This document shows, in pieces, positions 20,627 through 29,222 of a DNA stretch of 64,000 bases. Origin of the DNA: Gordonibacter sp. 28C (lineage in GTDB: Bacteria > Actinomycetota > Coriobacteriia > Coriobacteriales > Eggerthellaceae); NCBI RefSeq assembly GCF_003339845.1, contig NZ_PPTR01000007.1, forward strand, positions 1-64,000. The letters are read 5' to 3'. Within the stretch, counting starts at the first letter, position 1. Every line of letters starts with the position of its first letter. The notes beneath the pieces were generated by a model. It saw only the letters and a program-made list of their open reading frames with translations. It was not told the DNA's origin and ran no database searches. A program made the position numbers and the translations under genes.

Positions 20627-22831
20627 TTATCGGGCCTCGTCCAGCTTGGCCTTGAACGAGATCGTGCGGGGCGTGTCCAGATCGTCGAACGCCACCTCGT
20701 AGGCCCGCTTCTCGGTGTCGACGGCCTCCACCCGCCCCGCGCCGAACACCGCATGGGACACGCGGTCGCCTACGGCGAAGCGCGCGTCGCGAACGAGGTC
20801 GGCCATCCAGCGATCGGCAAGCGCGTAGGCGGCGCGGGCATCGTCGAGCTGCTGTTCGGCGGGCCTGTTCGAGAACTCGAGCGCCGCCGGGTCGATGTCG
20901 AGCAGGAAGCGCGACGGGTAGCGCGGCGCGCCCTCGTGCGAACGCCCTTCCGCCTCGGTGAGGTACAGCCCGTCGCGCGCCCGCGTCATGGCCACGAACG
21001 CCAACCGGCGCTCCTCCTCCATGCCCTGCGGGGTGCTCGTCTTGCGCGACGGGAGAATGCCCTCGTTCATCGAACAGAGGAACACGTGCGCGAATTCCAG
21101 GCCCTTGGCCGCATGGACGGTCATGAGCCGAACTTTGTCCTGCGCGTCGTCCATCGCGTCGGCGTTTGAGAGAAGGGCCGTATGCGCCAGGTAGTGTTCG
21201 AGCGTCACTTCCTCCCCGCACGTCGTCTCGAACTCGTAGACGGACTGCTTCAGCTCGGCCAGGTTGTCGAGCCGCTCCTGGCTGCCCTCGGTGCGCAGCG
21301 CGCGCTCGTAGCCGCTTTCCGACAGCACGGCCGCCAGGACCTCGGACACCGGACGGCCCTCGTACGACGAGCGGAAGCGGTCGACCAGCTGCAGCAGTTG
21401 GCGCGCCTTCGTGCGCTTGAACAGCTCGTCGTCCACGAAGCGCTCGAGCGCCTCGTACAGGCTGCATCCCAGCTCGTCGGCCTTCTCGCGCAGAAACGCC
21501 ATGCGCCGGGCGCCCAGGTTGCGCTTGGGCGCGTTCGCCACGCGCGCGAAGTCGAGATCGTCCTGGTATGCGACGAGGCGCAGGTACGACAGCGCGTCCT
21601 TGATCTCGCGGCGGCCGAAGAACGGCACGCCGCTGTACACCGCGTGCGGCACCTCCGCGCGCAGAAGCGCCTCCTCCACCGGCCGCGACGCGTAGTGGGC
21701 GCGGTAGAGCACCGCCATGTCGCGGTACGCCACGCCCTCGCCGTGCAGCGCGAGGGCGCCCTGGGCGATCCACGCGGCCTCGTCGTCCGAGCTCTTGGCG
21801 TGGTGCCACACCGTGGGGCCGTGGACCGCGCGCATGGCGACGAGCCGTTTGGGCACGCGCTCGCGGTTCTTCTCGATGAGCGAGTTGGCCACGGCCACCA
21901 CGCGCGGCGCCGACCGGTAGTTCTCCAGCATCATGACGGTGCGCGTGCCGGGGAACCGCTTGTCGAAGTCCAGCAGGTAGCGCACGTTGGCGCCGCGCCA
22001 GGTGTAGATGGTCTGGTCGGGGTCGCCCACCACGAACAGGTTCTTGTGGTAGCCGGCCAGCACCTCCATGAGCTCGTGCTGCAAGCCGTCGATGTCCTGG
22101 AACTCGTCCACCATGACGTATTCGAGCCGCTTCTGCCACTTCAACCGGATGTCGGGGTTCTGCTCGAAGAGGTGCAGCACGAACACGATGAGGTCGTTGT
22201 AGTCCAGCCCGAAGCACTTCTTCTCCTGGTAAAGGTACCCGCAGAAGATGACGTCGCGGGCGTCCGTCGCATCGAGATACTTCTGCCGCAGGCCCTCGAG
22301 CGGCATGGCCAGCATGTCGCGGTAGTAGTCCGGGCGCTCCTTCAGCTTCATGATCTCGATCATGTCGCGCGCCTTGGAGAACGTCATGTCCCGCAGCGTG
22401 AGCCCGCGCTCCTCGTAGATCGTCTGCAGCATGGCGTCCACGTCGGCGTTGTCCAGCACGAGGAAGCTCTTCGGGTACTGGACGGCGTGGGAATCCTCCT
22501 GCAGCACCGACACGCAGAAGCCGTGGAACGTGTTGATGTAGCCGGTGTCGGCATCTCCCGTGAGACGCCGGATGCGCCGCCTCATCTCGTTCGCCGCCTT
22601 GTTCGTGAACGTGGCGCACAGGATGTTGCCGGGCATGATGCCCAGGTCGTTCACCAGGTAGGCGAAGCGGTGCGCCAGCGCCCGCGTCTTGCCCGTGCCC
22701 GCGCCGGCTATCACGCGCACGTACCCTTCGGTGGCCGTGACGGCCTCGCGCTGCGCGGCGTTCAGGCGCGGGGCGCCGTCCCCGTCGTCGCCGGGCCGGG
22801 CGCTCGTTGCGATATCGATCATCTGTTCCAT
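20627..22831 (-). CDS. uvrD: UvrD/PcrA-type ATP-dependent DNA helicase
   Basis: Superfamily 1A 3'-5' helicase for excision repair and fork clearance, 734 aa. Motifs: Q-motif LNAAQREAV, I VIAGAGTGKTRA, Ia CATFTNKAANEMRRR, II YVMVDEFQDI, III VVGDPDQTIYTWRGA, IV LENYRS, V VRLMTVHAAKGLEF, VI RLAFVAMTRARDGLYL. The C-terminal Tudor-like segment (VGDRVSHAVFGAGRVEAVD) is the RNA-polymerase-binding module of PcrA. The start is ATG at 22831 with no ribosome site but an extended -10 directly upstream, as in uvrC. Confidence 0.95.
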   Translation of the reverse strand: MEQMIDIATSARPGDDGDGAPRLNAAQREAVTATEGYVRVIAGAGTGKTRALAHRFAYLVNDLGIMPGNILCATFTNKAANEMRRRIRRLTGDADTGYINTFHGFCVSVLQEDSHAVQYPKSFLVLDNADVDAMLQTIYEERGLTLRDMTFSKARDMIEIMKLKERPDYYRDMLAMPLEGLRQKYLDATDARDVIFCGYLYQEKKCFGLDYNDLIVFVLHLFEQNPDIRLKWQKRLEYVMVDEFQDIDGLQHELMEVLAGYHKNLFVVGDPDQTIYTWRGANVRYLLDFDKRFPGTRTVMMLENYRSAPRVVAVANSLIEKNRERVPKRLVAMRAVHGPTVWHHAKSSDDEAAWIAQGALALHGEGVAYRDMAVLYRAHYASRPVEEALLRAEVPHAVYSGVPFFGRREIKDALSYLRLVAYQDDLDFARVANAPKRNLGARRMAFLREKADELGCSLYEALERFVDDELFKRTKARQLLQLVDRFRSSYEGRPVSEVLAAVLSESGYERALRTEGSQERLDNLAELKQSVYEFETTCGEEVTLEHYLAHTALLSNADAMDDAQDKVRLMTVHAAKGLEFAHVFLCSMNEGILPSRKTSTPQGMEEERRLAFVAMTRARDGLYLTEAEGRSHEGAPRYPSRFLLDIDPAALEFSNRPAEQQLDDARAAYALADRWMADLVRDARFAVGDRVSHAVFGAGRVEAVDTEKRAYEVAFDDLDTPRTISFKAKLDEAR

Positions 22832-22837
22832 AAATAC

Positions 22838-22847
22838 AGTATATCAA
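22838..22847 (-). promoter_or_regulatory. Extended -10 promoter of uvrD (leaderless)
   Basis: TTGA-TATACT on the minus strand (TATACT at 22843-22838), with the TG of an extended -10. Exactly 6 nt separate it from the uvrD ATG, the same as in uvrC. The site lies in the 33-nt gap after the hydrolase gene. Confidence 0.6.
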
Positions 22848-22864
22848 AAACGTACGGATGTTTC

Positions 22865-24487
22865 TCATGTAGTGCAGATTGTTTTCGCAACGGAGTTGCT
22901 TCGAGAGCCGTCGCCGCGCGCGCTCTTGGCAACGAGCACCAGCTTCGCGGCCCCGGCGGCGGCGAGCAGCGCCGCGCAAACCAGGAGCACGGCGGACACG
23001 TCGGGGGCGAACGTGAGCAGGTCGCGCCAGGGAACGCCCCAGACGAGCGGCAGCCCGAGCAAGGCCAGGGGAGCGGCGACGTGCAGCAGGACGGCACGCG
23101 CGGCCCGGAAGGCCCTTCCCCGTCCGCCGGATCCGCGGGACACCGGCCCGTCCCCCCTGCCCGCATTCCACCGCCGAAGCGCGAGGAGCGGCAGGGCGCA
23201 GGCCGACAGGGCGCACACGTACAGCGCGTCGTCGCGCCGGTGCGCCTGCCGCACCCAAGCGGCGTCCACCGGCTCCGGATCGGCGCCCACCGCCGCGGCC
23301 ACCACGCCGCCCGCCATATCGAAGAACAGGCCGTCTCCCCCGGCATGGTCGCTCGCATCCCCCAGCACCACCACACCCAGGTCGCGCTCGGGCAGCAGGC
23401 ACATGCTGGCCACGTAGTTCTCCACCTGGCCGTCGTGAGACAGCACCAGCTCGCCGTCGTCCCAGCAAAACGACGTCCACCCCATGCCGTAGAATGTGTC
23501 GCCGTCGGGGTCGGGCACGCGGTCGAGGAACATGCTCGCCACGCCCTCGGGCGACAGCACGCGCGCCCCGTTCGCGCCCTCGCCGCCGTTCAGGTACATC
23601 TGCAGGTAGCGCGCCATGTCCCCCGCGCTGGCCGCCACGTACCCCGACGGGGCCGCTCCCCACGCCTCGTCGCCCGAACGGTGCACGAACCCGTCCGCAA
23701 CGGGAACGCCGAACCAGGTGCGGTGCCCCGGCGCCATGCCGAGCGAGGCCGCCCGCGCCGGGTCCGCGCTCGAGGCCGTCATGCCGAGGGGGCCGAGCAC
23801 CCGGCTGTCCAGGTAGTCGGCGTAGCTCAGCCCCGACACGGCTTCGACGATGCGCCCGAGCAGGTCGTAGTTCGCGTTCGCGTAGGAGAACTCCCCGAAC
23901 GCCTCCCCCACGCGCGCGTCGGCGAGCGAATCGTAGTACCCGAACCCGCTCGTCTGGTTGAGCAGGTCGCGCACCGTGACGGCGGCGGGCACGTCGTACG
24001 CGGGCGCGTAGGCCGATGCCGGGGCATCGAGGTCCACCGCGCCCTCTTCGACGAGCTGCATGACCGCGAGGGCCGTGAAGGACTTGCTCAGCGATCCGAC
24101 GACGAACGGCGCGTCGGCGCCGGGGCAGTCTCCCAGCGTGCGCAGGTAGAGCACCTCCCGCCCGTCGACCACGGCGACGGCGCCGCCGGGCACGCCCGTG
24201 GCCGCAAAGCTCTGGTCCAGGTACGCGTCGATACGCGCGGCGAGCGCGGCGCCTTCGGGCTCTTGCCCTTCCGGAGGCGCCTCGGCCCCCAAATCGCCCA
24301 GGTCGCTCCCGACAAAGCCGTCGCCCCCGTCGTCGGGCTCGGCAGCGGCGGCGTCCGGCTCCGGCGCGGGGACCGGCCCGCATCCCGGAAGCAAGAGGCA
24401 CGCAAGAGCCAGCGCCAGCGCCGCGCACCATGCGGCGGCGAGGGCCGTCGGCCCGCCGCGCTGCCGTTCCGCTATCCGTTTCCGCAT
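22865..24487 (-). CDS. Membrane-anchored SxxK serine hydrolase, candidate D-Ala esterase (DltE-like)
   Basis: 540-aa class C beta-lactamase/PBP-fold protein. A lipobox-like LLLPGC (Cys36) follows a hydrophobic N-terminus, so it is probably a lipoprotein facing outward. The active-site motifs are SLSK (Ser132, Lys135), YAN (Tyr202-Asn204) and a third box SHDGQ near residue 350. Residues about 420-525 add three or four membrane helices. It starts 13 nt after the DltX-like gene, at the end of the dlt operon. In Lactiplantibacillus a dlt-encoded SxxK protein (DltE) removes D-alanine from lipoteichoic acid, and FmtA does so in Staphylococcus; by fold and place this gene is a candidate for that role. 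A plain beta-lactamase or peptidase cannot be excluded. Confidence 0.75.
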   Translation of the reverse strand: MRKRIAERQRGGPTALAAAWCAALALALACLLLPGCGPVPAPEPDAAAAEPDDGGDGFVGSDLGDLGAEAPPEGQEPEGAALAARIDAYLDQSFAATGVPGGAVAVVDGREVLYLRTLGDCPGADAPFVVGSLSKSFTALAVMQLVEEGAVDLDAPASAYAPAYDVPAAVTVRDLLNQTSGFGYYDSLADARVGEAFGEFSYANANYDLLGRIVEAVSGLSYADYLDSRVLGPLGMTASSADPARAASLGMAPGHRTWFGVPVADGFVHRSGDEAWGAAPSGYVAASAGDMARYLQMYLNGGEGANGARVLSPEGVASMFLDRVPDPDGDTFYGMGWTSFCWDDGELVLSHDGQVENYVASMCLLPERDLGVVVLGDASDHAGGDGLFFDMAGGVVAAAVGADPEPVDAAWVRQAHRRDDALYVCALSACALPLLALRRWNAGRGDGPVSRGSGGRGRAFRAARAVLLHVAAPLALLGLPLVWGVPWRDLLTFAPDVSAVLLVCAALLAAAGAAKLVLVAKSARGDGSRSNSVAKTICTT

Positions 24488-24500
24488 GAGACGCCTCGCC

Positions 24501-24674
24501 CTAGAAGTTGCCGTAGACGAACTGCACGGGCCCGCTCAGGCCCGAGAACAGGACGAACCACGCGAGCAGCGCCGCAAGGAGCGCCGTCGCGGCGAATGCG
24601 AGCGCGGCCGCCAGCAAAGGGCGCGCCTCGACCGCGCGGCGCACTCCGTCAGCCGCTGCATGCAGCCGCTCCAT
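24501..24674 (-). CDS. dltX: DltX-like teichoic acid D-alanylation peptide
   Basis: 57-aa protein with one hydrophobic helix (about 19-43) and the C-terminus GPVQFVYGNF. DltX proteins are about 50 aa, single-pass, and end in a conserved FxYxxF-type motif (commonly FIYNEF); FVYGNF fits this exactly. Its ATG overlaps the dltD stop (TGATG). In Bacillus and lactobacilli dltX lies upstream of dltA; here it is at the other end of the operon. The length, topology, terminal motif and context together make the call good despite low similarity elsewhere. Confidence 0.8.
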   Translation of the reverse strand: MERLHAAADGVRRAVEARPLLAAALAFAATALLAALLAWFVLFSGLSGPVQFVYGNF

Positions 24675-25987
24675 CACGCACCCCCTTCCGCCGCGCCGGC
24701 CAAGGACGCGCCCGCGTCGCCCGCCGCGTCGAGCCCTTCGGCCGGCCCGAACGCGCCGCCGCCCAGAAACGCGTCGTCGCGGCCGTGAACGTAATCGTAG
24801 AAGGCCCGCTCGGTGCGCACCCAGCCGCGCCAGCCGGGGTGCACGGTGTCGCACAGGAAGTACTTCTCGTACTCGCAGCTCGAGAAGTCGGCGTAGGCCG
24901 CGCCCGCGTCGTCACAGATCGAGCGGACCCGCTCGTAGAACACGCTCCGCGTGCCGGCGTCGACGCCCTCGCGGTCGTACCAGGCGCCGTGCATCGGCAG
25001 GATGACCACGAGCGGCTCGATGCCCGTCTCGCGGCACACGTCCAAGAAGCACGCGAGGTCGCCGTACTCCTCGTCGGCGTGCTCGAAGTCCTGCCCGCGC
25101 TCCGCGTCGTATCGGGAGTTCTTCTGCCAGTACGCGTCGTAGACCCCGTAGGGGTTCGTGGTGCAGGCGGCGTCCCCCGACGCGTCGGCCTGCGCCAGCA
25201 GCGCCTTCCAGTCGGGCTCGCCCGTGGGCTTGCCGGACGACCGGACGGCGCTTTTGAGCGGCGACTGCGCGATCACCTGCGGCAGCCGACTGCGGATGCG
25301 CAAATCCTCCGCGAAGGAGAACGCCGCGTCGTTGGCCGCGTCCACCACCGAGTCGCGGTTGGCGGCGGCGACGTGCGCGGCGTCCGCGCCGAGCGCCTCC
25401 ACGCGGGAGCGCACGTAGGCTTTCGTCTCGTCGGACACGCGGGGGTTCGCGACGAACTGCCGGTACAGGCTGTACGAGAACTTCGAGGAGAACTTGTCCT
25501 GCGCGCCGTTGCCCTTGAAGAACCATTGCGGAGACACCACGATCATGGCCTTCCCGTTCTTCGCCGCGCCTCCGTAGGCCCCAGCCGCGACGGCCTGCCA
25601 CAGGCTCTGGTCGTAGGCCTCCCCGATGTAGGTGAGGTCCACGCCGCACGCGTTCTCGCCGAACACCGCCTGCGGGCATTGCGCCACCTTGTCCTTCGAG
25701 ATGTAGAACTCGGACGACCCGAACGCCAGGTAGCCGTCGTCGCTCATGGCGGACAGCGTGAACGCGGTGCTCTCGGACTTCGCGTCCGAGTAGACGTAGT
25801 CGTAGAGCCGCGCCGGATCGTGGTCGGTCGGGCTCGGCAAGAGGAACGCGTCGAACCCCGCGAACGCGAGCGCGGCCGCCAACAGGCCCGCCAGCACGCC
25901 GCGGAGCAGCAGGCGGCCTTTCCCGCCGTCGCGTCCCCCGCGCGCGGGGGACGCGGCCGATACGGATGTCGAAGGGCTCGAAGCCAT
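24674..25987 (-). CDS. dltD: D-alanyl transfer protein DltD
   Basis: 437-aa membrane-anchored protein of the SGNH-like fold that transfers D-alanine to teichoic acid outside the cell. One N-terminal membrane helix (about 27-50) precedes the catalytic domain. The nucleophile lies in AFGSSEFYI (about residue 90) and the Asp/His pair in CDTVHPGWRGW near residue 385. The Gly/Ala-rich C-terminal tail of about 35 residues looks disordered. It follows dltC by 15 nt. Confidence 0.93.
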   Translation of the reverse strand: MASSPSTSVSAASPARGGRDGGKGRLLLRGVLAGLLAAALAFAGFDAFLLPSPTDHDPARLYDYVYSDAKSESTAFTLSAMSDDGYLAFGSSEFYISKDKVAQCPQAVFGENACGVDLTYIGEAYDQSLWQAVAAGAYGGAAKNGKAMIVVSPQWFFKGNGAQDKFSSKFSYSLYRQFVANPRVSDETKAYVRSRVEALGADAAHVAAANRDSVVDAANDAAFSFAEDLRIRSRLPQVIAQSPLKSAVRSSGKPTGEPDWKALLAQADASGDAACTTNPYGVYDAYWQKNSRYDAERGQDFEHADEEYGDLACFLDVCRETGIEPLVVILPMHGAWYDREGVDAGTRSVFYERVRSICDDAGAAYADFSSCEYEKYFLCDTVHPGWRGWVRTERAFYDYVHGRDDAFLGGGAFGPAEGLDAAGDAGASLAGAAEGGA

Positions 25988-26002
25988 GGGCCTTCCCTCC
26001 GC

Positions 26003-26257
26003 CTACAGGCGTATCTCCACCTGGTGGACGATGAGGTTCACCGTGTTCATCTCGTCGCGCTCCACCTCGGTGGGGGCGATGGACACGCCGAACTCCTCCT
26101 CGATGGTCACCAGAAGCTCGATGGCCCCCATCGAGTCCAAGAGGCCCAGCGCGAACAGGTCCTCGTCTCGGCGGGCGCGCACTTCGTCGTCCTCGCAGAT
26201 GTCCTCCAGGATGTCGAGCATCCGCTCCTCGAGCTCCTCGTGCGTGATCTCAGCCAT
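26003..26257 (-). CDS. dltC: D-alanyl carrier protein DltC
   Basis: 84-aa acyl-carrier-like protein. The phosphopantetheine attachment serine is in LGLLDSMGAIELL (Ser about 42). It accepts D-alanine from DltA and presents it to DltB. The start overlaps the dltB end by 8 nt, giving coupled translation. Confidence 0.95.
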   Translation of the reverse strand: MAEITHEELEERMLDILEDICEDDEVRARRDEDLFALGLLDSMGAIELLVTIEEEFGVSIAPTEVERDEMNTVNLIVHQVEIRL

Positions 26258-27422
26258 GGAACGCTCCTTTCACGAGCATCGTTACCTGCCCCGAGAACAG
26301 GGCGAACCCGAACATCACCAGCTGCAGCGTGACGAACCAGGACGCCGCCCTGAACAGAGGGCTCTTCTTGTGGGCCTTGTAGAACCCCGACTTCTTCTGG
26401 AACGCCTCGGTTCCCGCCAGCAGCAGGCCGTGGTACAGGCCGTACAGCAGGTAGTCCGCCGTCAGGCCGTGCCAGGCGCCCATGAGCGCCATGTCGAACA
26501 CGAAGCCCCAGCACGCCGTGGTCAGGCGGCTCTTGAACCAGCGGTGCCGAAGCGCCAGGCGCGAGAACCGCATGAACACGAAGTCGCGCAGCCAGAACGA
26601 CAGCGTGATGTTCCACCGGTTCCAGAAGTCCTTGACGTCGACCGACGCGAACGGCGCGCGGAAGTTGCGGGGCGTGCGGATGCCGAAGCAGTAGCTGGCG
26701 CCCATGGCCATGAGGCTGTAGCCTGCGAAGTCGAAGAACAGGTACAGCCCGTACACGTACGCCGTCCGGACCTGCGCGCCCAGTTCCGCGACGAACGGTC
26801 CCGAGCCCCACGCGGCGGGCGCGTAGAACCGGTGCAGCCACACAGCCACCACGAACGCGTAGACGGCGCCCGCGAGCAGCAACAGGATGCCGCGCGCGAG
26901 CAGCCCTGCGTACTCGTCGCGCGGGCGCACCGCGTTCGCGTCCTCCAGAAAGCGGCGCGAGCGGTCGATAGGCCCGGAGGTGAGCACCGGGAAGAACAGC
27001 AGGAAGTACAGGTAGTCGAGAACGCCTGTCTTACCGACGACGCCGTCGCGCACTTCGAACAGCACCTGCAGCGCCTTGAACGTGACGTAGGACACGCCCG
27101 CGAACCCGAGCAGGTTCTGGTCGAACACCGCCCCGACCTTGGCGGAAAGGAGCGGGACGAGCACGACTCCGACGGACGCGTAGAAGCGCGCGTTCGACGA
27201 GGGCTTCGCCAGAAGCCACTTCGCGGCCAGCACCGCCGCGGCCGTGAAGCCCGCCGCCACGGCGAGGCCCGGCAGGTCCTTGCAGAACAGGCACGCCAGG
27301 AACGCGGCGGACGCGGCCAGGCCGTAGCGTTTGAGCGGCCTTTCGCGCAGGCCGAGGAAGGCCGCGCCCGCGACGGCGGCTGCCAGCAGCATGAAGAAGC
27401 TCGGATCGACGTAGAACGACAT
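26250..27422 (-). CDS. dltB: D-alanyl transfer protein DltB (MBOAT family)
   Basis: 390-aa polytopic membrane-bound O-acyltransferase with about ten or more hydrophobic segments. The catalytic histidine is in MGAWHGLTADYLLYGLYHG near residue 320, after FWNRWNITLSFWLRDFVF. It moves D-alanine from DltC across the membrane. The start ATG at 27422 lies 13 nt after dltA; the open frame upstream overlaps dltA and is not used. Confidence 0.95.
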   Translation of the reverse strand: MSFYVDPSFFMLLAAAVAGAAFLGLRERPLKRYGLAASAAFLACLFCKDLPGLAVAAGFTAAAVLAAKWLLAKPSSNARFYASVGVVLVPLLSAKVGAVFDQNLLGFAGVSYVTFKALQVLFEVRDGVVGKTGVLDYLYFLLFFPVLTSGPIDRSRRFLEDANAVRPRDEYAGLLARGILLLLAGAVYAFVVAVWLHRFYAPAAWGSGPFVAELGAQVRTAYVYGLYLFFDFAGYSLMAMGASYCFGIRTPRNFRAPFASVDVKDFWNRWNITLSFWLRDFVFMRFSRLALRHRWFKSRLTTACWGFVFDMALMGAWHGLTADYLLYGLYHGLLLAGTEAFQKKSGFYKAHKKSPLFRAASWFVTLQLVMFGFALFSGQVTMLVKGAFHG

Positions 27423-27435
27423 GGCGGCCCGGCCC

Positions 27436-28986
27436 CTACGCCTCGGCGAGGGCCTTGCGGTCCACCTTGCCGTTGCACGTGAGCGGCAGCTCATCCAGCA
27501 GCTTCACCGTGCGCGGGACCATATAGGAGGGCACGCGTTCGGCAAGCCCGCGCTTGATGGCCTGGCGCACCTCGAACTCGTCGCGCGCGCGGCGCTCGAG
27601 CACGACGCACGCCTTCAGATGCGACACCCGGCCGCGGCGCACGACGGGCACGACGGCCGCCTGTTTAACCGAAGGCAGCGCGCCGATGTTCTCCTCGATG
27701 TCCTCGAGCTCGATGCGGAACCCGTTCACCTTCACGAGCGTGTCGAAGCGCCCTTCGCAGTGCAGCACCCCCGCAGCGTCCACGTGCCCCGCGTCGCCCG
27801 TGCGGTAGGCGCGCACCGCCCGCCCGTCGGACAGGCGCGTCTCGAAGAACGCCGCGGCGGTCTTCTCGGGATTGCGGAAATAGCCCTTCGCCACCGTGTC
27901 GCCGACTATGACGATCTCGCCCGTTCGGCCCGCCGCGCACGGCTCGCCCGTCTCCCGGTCCACGATGCGGATCTCGGTGCCCGGGCGCGGCCGACCCACC
28001 GGAAGCGGGGCGGGATCGGCCAGTTCCGCCGCGCCGATCTCGCCGTACGTGACGGCCACCGTCGATTCCGTGGGCCCGTAGGTGTTCGCGATGCGGGCGC
28101 GCGGGAACCGCTGCGCGAGCGCCGCGGCCGTGCCGTGGTGCAGCGCCTCTCCGCAGAACAGGAACAGGCGCACATCGGGCAGGAGATCCTGGTCGAACGC
28201 CTTGTCCGCCAGGCAGAGATCGGCGAAGGACGGCGTAGAAACCCACACCTCCACCTGGGAGGCGCGCAGGTCGGCGAACAGGGCGCGCGCGTCCTCCGCC
28301 ACCTCGCGGGGGACGGCGTACAGGCAACCGCCCGTCGCCAACGCCCCCGCCACCTCGTATTCGGACAGGTCGAACGAGTACGGCGGCTGGTCGAGGAACA
28401 CGCAGCCGCCATCGGCGACGACGGGGAACGAGCGCACCCATTCCGCGAAGCGCGCGACGTTGTCGGCGCTCACCTCGATGCCCTTGGGCCGTCCCGTGGA
28501 ACCCGACGTGAAGATGACGTACTGCGTTTCCTCGCCCGCCACCCAGCGGGATCGGTCGGGCGGGCACGCGGGCTCCGGCCGATCCGCCCCGACCAGGGCG
28601 CGCAGATCGATCGCGCGGCCGTCGGGCGCGAGCGCGCGCAGAGCCTCGGGCACCCCTTCGGCCGCCAGCAGCAAAGGCTCCCCCAGCTGACCGATTATGT
28701 CCGCCAGCCGCGAAGCCGGCATCTCCACGTCCACCGGCACGAAGGCGTGACCGCTCTTCAGGCAGCCGAGGAAGCCCGCCGCCATGAGCGCCGACTTGTG
28801 ACCGAGCACCACCACCGGTTCGCGGCCGCCCGTGCGCTCGGCCAAGGTCGCGGCGATGGCGTCCGACAGCTTCCACAGCTCCCCGTACGTCATCGTCGCC
28901 CCGTCGCCCGATCGATACGCCGGCGCATCGGGACGATCCAAGGCCCATCGTTCGACCACCGCCAGCAATTCGTTCTCGCCCGCCAT
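27436..28986 (-). CDS. dltA: D-alanine--D-alanyl carrier protein ligase
   Basis: Adenylates D-alanine and loads it onto DltC; 516 aa, usual length. Adenylation motifs: YVIFTSGSTGRPKGIEV (A3), NTYGPTEST (A5), YRTGDAG (A7), GRFDTLVKVNGFRIELEDIE (A8) and the C-terminal Lys in CNGKVDRKAL (A10). The start is ATG at 28986 with GGAGAAG upstream. It is the first gene of dltABCD-dltX-hydrolase, which sets the positive charge of the cell wall and so resistance to cationic peptides. Confidence 0.96.
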   Translation of the reverse strand: MAGENELLAVVERWALDRPDAPAYRSGDGATMTYGELWKLSDAIAATLAERTGGREPVVVLGHKSALMAAGFLGCLKSGHAFVPVDVEMPASRLADIIGQLGEPLLLAAEGVPEALRALAPDGRAIDLRALVGADRPEPACPPDRSRWVAGEETQYVIFTSGSTGRPKGIEVSADNVARFAEWVRSFPVVADGGCVFLDQPPYSFDLSEYEVAGALATGGCLYAVPREVAEDARALFADLRASQVEVWVSTPSFADLCLADKAFDQDLLPDVRLFLFCGEALHHGTAAALAQRFPRARIANTYGPTESTVAVTYGEIGAAELADPAPLPVGRPRPGTEIRIVDRETGEPCAAGRTGEIVIVGDTVAKGYFRNPEKTAAAFFETRLSDGRAVRAYRTGDAGHVDAAGVLHCEGRFDTLVKVNGFRIELEDIEENIGALPSVKQAAVVPVVRRGRVSHLKACVVLERRARDEFEVRQAIKRGLAERVPSYMVPRTVKLLDELPLTCNGKVDRKALAEA

Positions 28987-29057
28987 GCTTCTCCGCCTGT
29001 CTCTTCGAACCTTCGCCCAACCCTTCCCTGCTGCCTGGGCGGGTTCAAAAATAGTCG

Positions 29058-29097
29058 TAGAATATGTGCGTGCCGTAGCGATCACCAACTACGCACA
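29058..29097 (-). promoter_or_regulatory. dlt operon promoter with inverted repeat
   Basis: On the minus strand a -35-like TTGGTG and a -10-like TATTCT are separated by 18 nt. An imperfect inverted repeat, TGTGCGTAG / CTACggcACGCACA (29065-29097), spans the -35 and spacer. It could be an operator for a regulator of dlt expression. No known binding motif was recognised. Confidence 0.45.
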
Positions 29098-29222
29098 TTT
29101 TGATAACCAAGTTGGCGCACAAGCCGCACAAAGCCTCTAGAATTCGCCGCAACGCCGCCCGTGCGCCGTATAATCGAGAGCACCCCCACCGTTTCCGCAA
29201 CCGCATGAAAGGACGATCCGCC

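Noticed and set aside
18126-24431. 2101-aa minus-strand frame joining uvrC to upstream DNA
   Set aside because: Only the last 731 codons are UvrC; upstream it runs out of frame through uvrD and the hydrolase gene.
21182-26332. 1716-aa plus-strand open frame opposite uvrD and dlt genes
   Set aside because: It spans several real minus-strand genes and their gaps, with low-complexity Arg/Val/His composition, so it is a composition artefact.
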